From Amia ocellicauda (lineage: Eukaryota > Chordata > Actinopteri > Amiiformes > Amiidae), in the NCBI RefSeq assembly GCF_036373705.1, contig NC_089864.1, positions 4,183,001 to 4,247,000 of the forward strand: DNA of 64,000 nucleotides, given 5' to 3'. Each line of letters opens with the position of its first letter. The first letter of the stretch is position 1. Below, one piece after another: positions 24,291 to 35,471 of this stretch. The notes under the pieces are model-generated. The model did no database searches. It was given only the letters and a program-made list of their open reading frames with translations, and was not told the DNA's origin. A program made the position numbers and the translations under genes.

Positions 24291-25058
24291 CAAAAAAATG
24301 AGAACCAACATAAACTGTTTGTTTTCCACACAGACTAAAACCTATTTCATAGAACTATCTTCCAGTAGTGATTATTGGATAATGAACCCTCATATACATC
24401 CTTTCTTCCTCTCCCACTAGCCATCTTTCTGTCTCAATTACCCGTGAGTCTGTGCTGGTGAGCAAGGTGGGGAGGGCAGCAGACTGAGCTCTGTCTCGAT
24501 CCCGGTCTTTCATACTCGATATATACCATGTAAACGCCCCAAGAACAAGCAGGAACTAAAGACACTGCGGTGCAGGCCTGGCAGAGCATCACCAGGGAAG
24601 AAGCCCAGCATCTGCTGATGTCTATGGGCTCCAGACTTCAGGCAGTCATTGACTGCAAAGGATTTGCAACCAAGTATTGAAACTCACAATTTAATTCATG
24701 ATTATGTTAGTTTGTCCAATTACTTTTGAGCCCCTAAAATTGGGGGACCACATATAAAAATGGATGTAATTCCTACACCGTTCACTCAATTGGGATGTAA
24801 CTACCCTAAAATTAAAGATGAATGTCTAAACTTAAAGCACATCTTGATGGTTTCCTTTCAAATTAATTGTGGTGGCTTACAGAGCCAAAAGGATGACAGT
24901 TGTGTCATTGTCCATATATTTATGGACCTAACTGTATTTCCTTGCATGTGTCCACCATTTCTCTCTGAGCACATGTCTACAAAACCAATTTTCTCCTGAC
25001 TGTAAGACTAAACAAAAGTATTTGAAGTAATAATTGTTTTCTTCACAGGTGTCTCATC

Positions 25059-26441
25059 ATGCAGATCTGCTGGATTATTCTGGCTGTGACTGTCACTGCA
25101 GGTAGGTGATCAGGATTCTTGGTTTCTTTCTTTTGCATTAATAAGCACATGACCAGTGGTGCTGCTGTGTCTCAGTCTGTCTCTGCACTGTGTCTCTCTG
25201 TCTCCTCAGATCCTGTCTCAGTGTCAGTGAGAGTCGGGGACTCTGTCACTCTGCCCTGTGATGGATCAGCCTGCAGAGGGACTCCTATAGAGCAGCTCTA
25301 CATTGAGTGGCAGACAGTGGATCAGGATGTCTATGTGTTCAGGAGAGGCACAGTCTACCCCGGTCCTGGGTTTGAGAACAGAGCTGAGGTTCCCCTGGAG
25401 AGGATCAGACAGGGGGACTTCTCTCTGACCCTCCAGCACACACTGCTCTCTGATGGAGAGATGTATGAGTGTTTCTGTGAGGGAGAGAGAAAACAGGATG
25501 TTTTTCTTGGAAATGTTCGTCTTAACATCACAGGTAAGAGTGTGAATGTCTTTGATTGAATGTCTGCTCTGTTTTCTGTGTGGCTGTTTACCTGATATTG
25601 TTCTGCACAAATAATGGCAATTTCAGGTTGTTTCTGTTTTAATGACCCAAGTCTCAAACTCTTCCCCATACAAGAATCCTTCTGTCCTCTCTCTGCAGCT
25701 CGTGAGGAGAGCAGCTCTGTCTCCTATGGGCAGCCCCATAGCCTCTGTCTGTACAGCAGGGCAGCTGTGACAGTGCGGTTTAACCCTGCGGGCGCTGGAG
25801 CCTCTCTCCCAGTGTGTGCTGTAGAGGGCGGCACCGTGACCCCTGACCCTGCCTATGGGCCCCGAGTCTCAGGGCAGGAGCAGGAGGTCACACTGTCTGC
25901 ACTGACCTTCACTGACCAGGGCTCCTACACAGTGCTGGACTCCCAGAGCAGAGAGACCATCAGCACTGTGAACGTCACTGTGACAGGTAGGACAGGGGCC
26001 GGGCTCTACTGGAGATCAGGGCTGTGGTGAGAGACAGGACTCGGGCTGATGTTCTCCTGTTTCATCCTCTCAGCTCACAGAGACGCCCTCACCCTGCCGT
26101 CTGGAGCCTCGCTGTCTCTCCCGCTCTACTCTCCTGGGCCGGTGGAGGTGCTGTTCGCTGATGCAGGAGAGGGAGCCTCTGTCTCAGTGTGCGCTGTGGA
26201 GAGGGACACAGCGAACCACCCTGGCCCCGGGTACGAACACAGAGTGTCAGTGCAGAGCGTCTCTCTGACCCTGCGCTCACTCACAGCAGCTGACCAGGGA
26301 AACTACACAGTGAGGGACTGCAGCACCGGCCGCACTGTCAGCACCGTCTCTGTGTCTGTCACTGCAGAGGGTAAGTGTCCCTTTAATAACACTGTTATAC
26401 ACTGTATAGGTGTCTCAGCTCTGGTGCTTGGGGCACACTGA
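25059..26441 (+). CDS. G4: three-Ig-domain receptor without membrane exon
   Basis: Exons 25059-25101, 25210-25533, 25699-25986, 26074-26370, all phase 1. Leader MQICWIILAVTVTA; V-type domain with TLPC, SAC and YECFC; two disulfide-less Ig-like domains, the third with an extra Cys (VRDCSTG). G1 and G3 have the membrane exon 640-900 bases after the third Ig exon; here that stretch is A/T-rich and then an L1-Tx1 LINE begins. No helix-coding exon was found up to V1. If the last donor is not used, translation continues 24 residues to a TGA at about 26439, giving a secreted product of about 340 residues. So this is either a decayed gene or a secreted form. Confidence 0.65.
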
Positions 26442-27060
26442 CCTGATTTTAGTTCCAAATAATTGAGCTCTTAATTATCCTAGTCAGACCTTTTTAATAA
26501 TTAGAGCTGGCCTTTTCAAGTTCAATATGAAATAACATGTTTGAATTCTCCAACATTTTATAAGTAAAATACTGTTTTATTGGTGTAAGTATTTTACATT
26601 TCAATAATAAAAAAAATCAAAACAAATTTTAATACTTGTGATAAAAATTTTAAAAAAATCAATTCGTAAAATCACTTAAAAAATTTAAAATCTTAGTGAT
26701 TAACGCAAACAAAATATTGAACTTCAAATAAACAAGTGCATAAAACAATAAAACAAACTAGTGATTAAAGCAAAAGCTGCAAACCAACAAAAAAGGTCAA
26801 ATACATTGAAATTAACTGAAAATGCACCGGACAAATCAAAAAACAAATAAAATGATAAAAATAAAAAACAAACCAAAACAGTCAGATGCATTTAAAATCA
26901 AAATCCTAACGGCCAATGTATTTGACAAACGAAAAAAACAGAACAAAACTAACCAAAAAACCTAAACAACAAGTGCTTTTAAAAACAACTAAATCTTTAA
27001 AAACAGTTAAAATTCGATTTTTAAAATTCATTTTAAAAGGCAATCATTCATAAAAGGATT
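26442..27060. other. A-rich low-complexity stretch
   Basis: Long A and AAAT/AACA runs with no gene. It lies at the 3' side of the minus-strand LINE (T-rich on that strand), so part of it may be LINE 3' untranslated sequence or its tail. The G1/G3-type membrane exon expected here is absent. Confidence 0.45.
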
Positions 27061-27330
27061 AAAAGATCTTGGACTCGGGCTCCAGCAGGGGGGGATGACC
27101 GTCCCCGGAGGTGGGTCCCATCATGGGATCCTGAGCTCCCCCAGATCTTGTATCTGCCAGTTCTTAAAGGCTTCCTCCTTGCCCCTCTGATGGACCTCCA
27201 GATTGACATAATCCCTCACAAGTACCATGCCCCTCCGTGCGATGACAATTGGGTACAGCTCCTGCTTGTTAAACAGACAGATGTTCCGTCCCTCCCACAG
27301 GGCCTGTTTCACTGCGCAGACGACACGCTA

Positions 27331-29514
27331 CTAGCACCTCAGGGTAGAAGATGTCAATCCCCTGGCTGGACCATATAGGATCTGCTGGGCAGTCGCCCGC
27401 ACAGGAACGGCAAACCTGTGGAGGAACGGAGAAAACAGGAGCCAGACCCTGTAGGCGGAGGGGCAATCCCTAAAGATATGAGCCTCCGTGTCCTTCCCCA
27501 GGCAACCCTTGTAGGGGCAGATGTCATAAGGGGCTAGGCCCCTTCTGTGCATGAACACTCGGGTGGGGAGACACCGACTCACAGCCATCCAGGAGACATC
27601 TTTCTGCGTATTTGTGAGGCAAACGTGCATAGCGTTAGCCCAGATAAACCGGCAGGTTTCGGGAGGGAAATCTTCTATCCGGCTGGTCTCCTGGGTAGAT
27701 CTCATCTGGCTACAGATGGTCTTATAATCCCAGGAGGCCAGCACGACTTTATGGAGGCCTACTTCTAGCGCAAAGGCTCGGAGCACCCTGTAGAACGGCG
27801 GGGGATCCCACGAGTGCGGCCTGGTGTTATCCATGGCGCAGAGGCCGAATGGTCTCAGGCTGCTGGCAAAATAAAAGCGGTTCATAATACTCACAGCAGC
27901 CTGGATGTTCTTGACCACGTAGGCCAGCCCCTGCGCCTTTATCAGCCGCACAACGTCCGGGACCCCCCTGCCTCCATCCAGGGTACCCTTCACCATCTGC
28001 ACTCTTTTCAGCCTCTCCATTTTGCTCCCCCAGACAAACCGAAATATGATCCTGGTCACTAGTTTTGCGACGACCTTGTCTGGGGGGAAGATCATTCCTA
28101 CGTAGAGGAGTATCGGGAAGAGGATGGCCTTTACGACCAGCACCTTACCGGCCATCGTCAAGGTCCTTGTGCTCCAGCCGTGGATCTTTCTTTGGACTTT
28201 AGATAAAGCCTCCTCCCAACTCCGGGTGCCCGTGTTGGTCCCGTCGATCGTGATCCCCAGAACCTTGATGGACGGCTTCACAGGGAACACGGTCGGCGGG
28301 CCCCGGCCGACAGGCCATGCTCTGTAGAGGTAGACCTCGCTCTTGGCCCTATTGACAGCGGCCCCCGTCGCCCTGCAGAAGCCGCCCAGCAAGTTCCTCA
28401 ACCCTGGCCATGGACGGCGCGTCCGTGCAGACCACAGCCACGTCATCCATATAGGCCATGGCTTTCAGTTGCTCTCCGCCGGAACCCGGGAGATGGAAAC
28501 CTGTCACCCGGACGTCCCGGTGGATCGCCTGCATGAACGGCTCCAGACAGAGGACGTATAGCAGGGCCGACAGGGGACAACCCTGTCGGACCCCCGACCT
28601 GACCGGAAATGGTTCGGTCAGGTGGCGGTTCACAAGGACCCTGCTGCTTAGGCCGCTGTAGATGATCTTAACCCACTTCCTCAGGCCAAGAGCGAGACCC
28701 ATCCTCTCCATGACGAGCTGCAGGTATTCGTGGCCCACTCTGTCGAAGGCTTTCTCCTGGTCCAGGCTGATTAGGACCAGGGGAAGCCCTCTCTCGTTCG
28801 AGTAGGCCACGACATCCCTGAGCAGCATGGCGTTGTCGGCCGCCGATCTCCCCCGGGCACCGCAGACCTGGTTGGGACCCACGACTTGAGGGAGTGGCCG
28901 CTGCAGACGGAGCGTCAGTGCTTTGGCCAGTATCTTGTAGTCGGTGCACAGGAGGCTGACCGGCCGCCAGTTCCACAGATCCTTTGGATCTCCCTTCTTA
29001 TGATGAAGAGAGAGGATACTCCTCTTCATAGAAGGGGCCAGTTTACTCTCTCTGTACATCGACCCCAAGACCTGAGCCAGATCTTCCTTAAGCACCTCCC
29101 AAAAGATCTTATTGAATTCAGCAGGGATCTCATCGGGACCCGGTGTCCTTCCAGAGTTAAGACTATCACCTGGGAGAGTTCAGTGGTGGTGATCTCTGGA
29201 TCCTCCTCCGCCTCCTCGTCCCCCTCGTTGCGGGACTCCAACAGGGACAGAAAGTGATGGATCAGATTTTGATCCACCACCTTCTGATCGTACAACTCCC
29301 TGTAGAAGTCCCACACTACTGTCTCAACAGCCTCTCTGCCCTCCACCTCCTGCCCCGAGGAGTCGATCATGGAGGACATTGCAGGCCGCCTCTCCTTCGT
29401 TTTCTTGCGGCTGCACTTCTCGTCGTCCTCCATGATGCGGACCCTGGAAAGGACCTTGATCTTCTCTTGCTCCTCCCGATAGAGGGCGGAGAGACTCAGT
29501 TTGACCCGAGCCAC
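27331..29514 (-). pseudogene. LINE ORF2: reverse transcriptase and C-terminal region
   Basis: Read on the minus strand in at least three frames. The reverse-transcriptase core shows WRPVSLL, LDQEKAFDRV, GVRQGCPLS and AYMDDV (28442-28453). A frameshift near 28350-28450 separates it from the rest: AVNRAKSE, LGITIDG, then a distal CPYKGC...H...C motif followed by SAYRVW. It would copy the LINE RNA at a nicked target. The breaks make it inactive. Confidence 0.75.
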
Positions 29515-29553
29515 CTCCTCAGCCAGGTCGACTCAGGCGCTGGAGGCGGGTGT

Positions 29554-30262
29554 TTAGATGGGAATATCACGAGCTTTCCTTTTCCCTAGCTGAATGAAGT
29601 AGCCCTTGGTCCTTTTCTTCACCATCTCCCACCACTCTATGGGAGAATCAAAAAGGTCCTTCAGGGTCCTCCACTCCTCGAGGCGTCTGCTAAAGGTCTT
29701 AATAACATGAGGGTCATCAAGCAGGGAGGTGTTGAGCTTCCAGACCCCAGGGCCCGACTCCCGTGTGCTCGGGATGAGCACCTCTGTCGTCAGGAGCCTG
29801 TGGTCTGAAAAGAAGACCGCCTCCGAAGACATGGCGGTCCTCTCCAGTGGCTTACTGAGGAGGACGAGATCTATCCTGGAGAAGGATTTATTTATTTTAA
29901 TGTATTTATTTTACTTGTATTTAAGGTCGAGGCTGGCCAACCTGCCCGCCTCTATCACCCTACATTTTTTAACTTCTATGAATAGGTTCTTCAGGAATAC
30001 GGCAATCCCGTCCGCTTGGGACACGTTGGACCCCGACCAGAAGGATTCACCTAGGGTCCAAGTGTCCCGGAGATCTTTATATTATTTTTGGAACGGGATG
30101 CCGCACTCCTGTAAACAGATAATATCTGCTTTCATACCAGCCAGAGAGTTTAAAACATCGGCCCTCTTTTTCACCTCAGCAATGCTCCTCACGTTTATAG
30201 ATATAATAGTTAAAGCCATAATGGCAGTGAGGACAATTACCCGCTCCGTAACAATCATGTAA
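29554..30262 (-). pseudogene. LINE ORF2: endonuclease domain remnant
   Basis: The minus strand begins with an APE-like N-terminus (ISINVRSI, ADIICLQECG near 30120-30220) and resumes with FFSDHRLLTTE near 29800, which is the SDH end of the endonuclease. The middle is deleted or scrambled, with a stop near 29890. Confidence 0.6.
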
Positions 30263-31640
30263 AGAAACCCTCCTCTTCCCCACTTCTCTCTTCTCCCTCA
30301 CCTAGCTTAGCGCTCGCACCCATCATTTCAACCATTTGCCTCACCGCTTGATCCTCTAGGAAGACTATGTGGGGGGCTCGGCTCCCGCCACCCGGTAAGG
30401 CTGGCGAAACTCCACTGGGCTCAGGGCCCGCGGTGCTGGAGGTTCTCGCTGGTTCCCTTGTAGCCGAGGCCCGAAGAGCAGATGGCAGGGCAGAGGCTTT
30501 GTGTGCGACTGAGGAGAGGACTGGATAGACCCCGCTAGTCGTTCTTTTAACTAATGGTGGGGGAGGGGGTGGTCTCTCCCTTCCCGGCTGTCTGCTGCCG
30601 CAGGCCTCCTCCCTCAGCACCAGTGACTCCGCCATTGCGGCCCTGAGGTCTTCTTGGCAGAAGACACTGGCGCTGACTCTCCTCTCCTGAGGACCTGCGG
30701 CTCTCCCACTACTGCCGGGAGGGCATACCTCCCCTGAGAGAGTCTCGGTCGTGGGGCTGGAGGGATGTTACTATTATGGGGCCTGTCCTCCACCAGACTG
30801 CCCACTGGGGGGAGTGGAGAAGGCCCACAACTCTCCGCTCCGGACTCGGAGTGGGGCGTATAAAACTGAGAGGGAGAGGTCTCAGCGGGGGGGGTAGCTG
30901 GCAGGGGGGGGAGAGCCAGCAGAATTAAACCTCTTGCTCTTCGCACCCCCCACACCCATACTCCTCTTCTCTGTCCTTCGCCTCTTCCCCGCCACAACTG
31001 TCCACTCCCCCTCTGCCTCCACTTCCGACCCAGAGTCGGAGAGGGAGCTTATGAGACTCCTGAGGACTGTTTCCTCTCTACCTCTATCTAGGGAAATCTC
31101 CGTTGGAGGAGCCTCCACTTGATTTTCTGTCTCTCCACTACACCCGAGGGCCCGCGCCCTATTTGCATAGGAGGAGGGACAATTCCTGAAAAGGTGCCCT
31201 CCCCCACCGCACAGGTTGCAGGCCCTCTCCTGCTTGCAGGCCCTGGTCAGGTGTTCCCCGCCGCAAACCTTGCACTTAACAACAGTGCAGGCTGCGGCTA
31301 AATGACCCAGGGCCCCGCAGTTCCTACACAATTTGGGCATGCCATGGTAAAAGACAAGCCCCCTATTTGCACCTAAAACTACGGTGCTCGGCAGGTGGCG
31401 TACCTGCCACCGTCGAGCACCGGTCCAAACCCCATCCTCGTCATTGACTCTCTTGCTTTCAGACAGGATCTCACAGTGTCTCCTCAGCCATACCTCTACA
31501 TCATACTCTGCCACTGCTTCGTTATAAAACTGGATGGTAACAATTTTTATTTCTCTATCGGTCAGGGCGTCGACCACAAAGTCACTCAGGGGCAAACATT
31601 CCTTTTTTTCTCTATAAATGTTCCAAAAACACTCCAGCAC
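30255..31640 (-). pseudogene. LINE ORF1 with three zinc knuckles
   Basis: The 252-residue frame 31640-30882 contains CRNCGALGHLAAAC, CKVCGGEHLTRAC and CNLCGGGGHLFRNC, three CCHC-type knuckles (the second has CX2CX3HX4C spacing). A basic stretch GKRRRTEKR follows. The rest continues in other frames to 30255 and is rich in Pro and Ser. It is an RNA-binding, Gag-like protein of a LINE, now frameshifted. Confidence 0.7.
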
Positions 31641-32277
31641 TTGTACTGGAGTAAGTACTTATTAAGTAACTTAATTTAACCATGTTGATACAAATTATAA
31701 TAATAATAAAAACTTAAATATAACGCTGTTCATACTTACCTCAGAAATATGAAGCTCTTCACTCACTGGCAGACAGCTCTTGTCCATCCGCAGCGAAGCC
31801 CATCTGGACCAATGAGAGCAGGGCCGCTGCCGCAGTCTATATAGCGCCTCTCACAGCCAGTGCTTCTATACATACGGGCAAAGCAGCCTTCGGTGCCATA
31901 TACAACCCCAAAGAACAATTTTGCACACTGAGACAGCTCGTCTGAACAAGGAAGTCAGAACAACATAGGCCACAATGCGGGGCTGCAGTAACAGTACAAT
32001 GCAATGCGCGCAGCCGAGGGATAACTAGACAGCAACTCGGTGCAATTAAGTGTACAACCACAATCAGCTATTTATAGATTTGTACGTTACAATTAATTTG
32101 TCTTCCTCGGAGTACCATATGTGTGTGATCTGTGTCAGGGGTGACAAAAAAACAAACTATCAAGGTAAGGACCCTCCAGAACTCTTCCCCTCTAGGTGGG
32201 TGTGCAGCCCCCCAGTGCGGAAGCTGCTCATCCGCCCTAGAGCCCCAGTCTCTCCAGTGCAGTCAGTGTCTGCTGAG
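31641..32277 (+). promoter_or_regulatory. candidate promoter region of V1
   Basis: CCAAT at 31809-31813 and TATATA at 31838-31843 lie about 440 bases before the V1 start codon. The surroundings are GC-richer than the flanks. GACCAATGA also occurs at 60231-60239 before V2. The region could instead belong to the LINE's 5' side; orientation is not proven. Confidence 0.35.
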
Positions 32278-32394
32278 ATGGACGGGCTGGACAGCAGGGC
32301 GGCTCTGCTCCTCTTCCTCTGTGAGTACTGCGACTGCCGGATAACTTTATAAGATTTTAGTCAAAGGAAGTGAATGACACTAAATACAATTATG

Positions 32395-32445
<51 letters not shown>

Positions 32446-35400
32446 TCCATCACTGTTTCCGATTACAAAGTCTGAACTGATCCGGGTATTCATCAATTGA
32501 AACGATCACACAGTACGGGACACCCAGGACTGTCGTACAGGACAGGCAACCAACTCGGCCTCTAATACAACACAAACTTCCCATCAAAGAACAGGGCTTT
32601 GAAGAAACAATTCATGGCTATTTTGCAAATTGCACATATTTCGACGAAATGCGTGTTACGGTAAAAGCTCAATAGTTCAGTAATCACGACTATTTATTGA
32701 ATAATGACATTTATTAATGTATGTATTTATTTATTAATTAATTTCTTTGCAGACGATTGTTTTAAATACGAAATACCATTTAAAGCAAGCATACAATCTC
32801 GTTGGGTTTCAGTGTTTGGAAGAGTTTATATTTGTGGATAGACTTGTACATAAATAACACTATAATAACATACATACAATGTAATAACGATATATCGTTA
32901 ACTACTTTACAGATAATACAATTACATTATAGACAAAGCACAACAGTTTTCAAAGCATTTCAAGTTTTACATTTTGAGAGAACAGCAAGAAACAGAAAGA
33001 TAACTAATTGATTTAAGAAAAATACGAATTATAATTTAATTTAATTTTTATGGGGGTTGATTAATACTTTCATTGTAATTTAAAAATCGAAATGCAATCG
33101 TAAGATTTGGATAATTTATATAAACGAACAATTACGCACTGTGTGAAAATAGCATTCCGGTCATGTTTTACATAAGGAATCCTATACCAACGTGTGCATG
33201 TAATAATAATATAAATAGCCTAATGATAATTTATGAAGCGCATTTCAATATTGACGCAAGGTCGTACAAAAAAGGTAAAACATTTAAAATGTAATAAAAC
33301 CAGCTTGCAAATAATACAAGCAAATAATTTCATGATGATAATAATGTGGCCTAATTGAGTTTAAAACAAGACATTAATTTCATTTAATACAATAATCGGA
33401 ATCTAATCGAATATTTTGTGCAATAACAATTTAGATTGCATATACTTATATGTATTTAATATGTCAACGTTTCGGCGACAAACGTTCTGAAGCGTAGCAT
33501 AATTAAAGGCGATTTATATGATTAGGCTTTTTATAATAATCTTTTAAATACTATTTATACTATACTATTGTAGTGGTGTCTGTCCTGAGCCGCTCCTCTG
33601 TGTCCCGCTGCTGTAGTGGTGTCTGTCCTGAGCCGCTCCTCTGTGTCCCGCTGCTGTAGTGGTGTCTGTCCTGAGCCGCTCCTCTGTGTCCCGCTGCTGT
33701 AGTGGTGTCTGTCCTGAGCCGCTCCTCTGTGTCCCGCTGCTGTAGTGGTGTCTGTCCTGAGCCGCTCCTCTGTGTCCCGCTGCTGTAGTGGTGTCTGTCC
33801 TGAGCCGCTCCTCTGTGTCCCGCTGCTGTAGTGGTGTCTGTCCTGAGCCGCTCCTCTGTGTCCCGCTGCTGTAGTTCTGGTCCAGCGGGAGAGTCTGTGT
33901 GAAGCGGCCGAGCGGCGGACTGTCAGAGCCGGGGACACCGTCACCCTGGACTGCGGTGTCAAACACGAGCGGGAAACCGTGTGGTTTGGACAGCGAGGCG
34001 AGGAGGCTCCGGTTGTGGTGGTCGCAGTCAGTACACCACTGCCCGGAGAAGATGCTGGTTTCCAGAAGCGGACTGCAGCCTCTGCTCGCTTGTCTGCGCA
34101 GTGGAACTCCTCGTCCAGCACCTTCAGTCTGCGCATCCACAACATCAGCGACTCAGACCTGGCGCTGTACTACTGCGGGGGGAGGGCTAATGGAAGTTGG
34201 CGATTTGGAAATACAATCAGAATCGTCTTTACCGGTAGGAAAGCTGAACAAATCTTCGAAAATGTTCGTTAAGTAATTAAACTATTATTTCGTTAAAATA
34301 ATAAACTCCGCTCGATTATGTAGTTTCACAGATAGTCTCTGACCAACCATAGAAAAAACACTGCAAGGAATTGAACTGGGTGAAGAACTCTCTCTCTCTT
34401 TTTGTTTGGTTTGGCTTCAGTAGAAGAGCCCAGTGACCCTCCCGTCTCTCCCCCTGCCCCCTGTGTGCTGAGCTGGGCGCTGCTGGGCTGTGTGTCTGCA
34501 GGCTGCCTCCTGCTCTCCGGCTGTCTCTGCTGTCTCTGGAGCAGGAGAGGTGAGACACTGAGTTGTGGTGCAATTTTGCAGTCTGATGCACTAGTGATGG
34601 TTGGATACATAAACATTTTGATTTATCTATTAAACATACAAACTGAAAACTGAAAAACACTTGCATTTTCCTTGTTGTTTGTTAAAAATGCATAAAACAG
34701 TAATTGAGGCAACTGCAACACTTACAGCAATAGTTGAATACATTGTGCTCCCCTAACTCTCTGTCTGTGTCTCTGTGTCCAGGTGGTGTTCAGTGTGTCG
34801 GGGCGCAGAGGAGTCCAGGGCAGAGCAGGAGTGAAGGAGCAGCGCAGGTATTGTGTACAGTCCTGATGGACACACTGTAGAGAGAGGAGCACACAGGGGA
34901 GCCGCTCGACACACTGTAGAGAGAGGAGCACACAGGGGAACCACTCGACACGCTGTACAGAGAGACGCACTTATTATCAATTGAAAAATTGGACACCCTT
35001 TGGCAAGTGGGCAATATCATACACATGGGGTACAACATAAAACAATTCAGCAATACGATCAATAGAGTGACTTAGAAAAATGCAGATGTTGATGTATTAG
35101 TAGTGCTGGACAATACACCAATGCAAGTCGATTGTAGTGACCTGTGAAGAGCTACAGCTGTTAGACACCAGAGTTATTACACACTTACCACCTGCTTCCT
35201 AGGATATTACATTAATACATAACATGTTTAAAAATGTTGCAATTTAGCTCAGTGCTGCTAATATCAATTGTCTCCAGGGCAGTGCTGTGGGATACAACTT
35301 TCAAATTAAATTCTTCTTCCACTTTATACTGATGTCTCGCAGGGGGAAGACAATGATGTGAGTTACACCCCTCTGGAGATCCGTACAGAATCCCGATGCC

Positions 35401-35471
35401 AAAGCACACATCCTCAAGAGAAGACAAATATTTGCACTTTCTCTGAAATTCTTTATGTTAGAAAATACTAA
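32278..35471 (+). CDS. V1: single-V-domain inhibitory-type receptor
   Basis: Exons 32278-32320, 33875-34234, 34421-34549, 34783-34847, 35343-35471; junction phases 1,1,1,0 fit and give 241 residues. Leader of 14 residues (MDGLDSRAALLLFL); V domain 15-134 with TLDC, ETVWFGQ, SDLALYYC and a degenerate J-like RFGNTIRIVF; transmembrane helix about 150-173, rich in Cys and without charge; tail with the ITIM-type VSYTPL (Tyr about 207). It should sit on the surface of leukocytes and recruit SH2 phosphatases; this role is inferred. The J-like end and ITIM recall novel immune-type receptors, but WFGQR with a GN-TR end also resembles other unnamed fish V-domain receptors. The V exon is directly preceded by a 43-bp minisatellite repeating its splice acceptor. 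Confidence 0.8.
32397..32445. repeat. (AAT)n microsatellite in V1 intron 1
   Basis: About 16 uninterrupted AAT units, 80 bases after the V1 leader exon donor. Confidence 0.9.
33571..33871. repeat. 43-bp minisatellite, 7 units, abutting the V1 V exon
   Basis: TAG occurs at 33571 and every 43 bases to 33829, then at 33872 as the real acceptor of the V exon (starts 33875). Each unit contains CTGAGCCGCTCCTCTGTGTC and CCGCTGCTGTAG, that is a branch-point-like CTGAG, a pyrimidine-rich tract and an acceptor. The units appear identical by eye. The long antisense open frames over it are artefacts of a repeat whose length is not a multiple of three. Confidence 0.95.
34870..34965. repeat. 39-bp tandem repeat in a V1 intron
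   Basis: ACACACTGTAGAGAGAGGAG starts at 34870 and again at 34909, with a degenerate third copy at 34948. V2 has the same repeat with about one and a half copies at 63451. Confidence 0.8.

Larger units (their letters stand above)
27061..31640 (-). mobile_element. L1-Tx1-type LINE, degenerate
   Basis: A minus-strand non-LTR retrotransposon of about 4.6 kb. From 5' to 3': ORF1 with three zinc knuckles (31640-30260), an APE endonuclease start and end with the middle lost (30262-29554), reverse transcriptase (29095-28349) and a C-terminal region with a CCHC-like motif (28446-27331). Several frameshifts break both ORFs. The zinc-knuckle ORF1 and AYMDD box suggest the L1/Tx1 clade; the exact family is not known to me. 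Confidence 0.8.

Noticed and set aside
30882-31640. Zinc-knuckle protein as a host gene
   Set aside because: It sits directly upstream of LINE endonuclease and reverse-transcriptase remnants on the same strand, so it is LINE ORF1.
33571-33871. Regular repeat resembling a CRISPR array
   Set aside because: Units are directly adjacent without spacers and the context is a vertebrate gene; it is a minisatellite.
33555-34145. Antisense open frames of 191-196 residues over the V1 array
   Set aside because: Same repeat artefact as in V2, with no domain.
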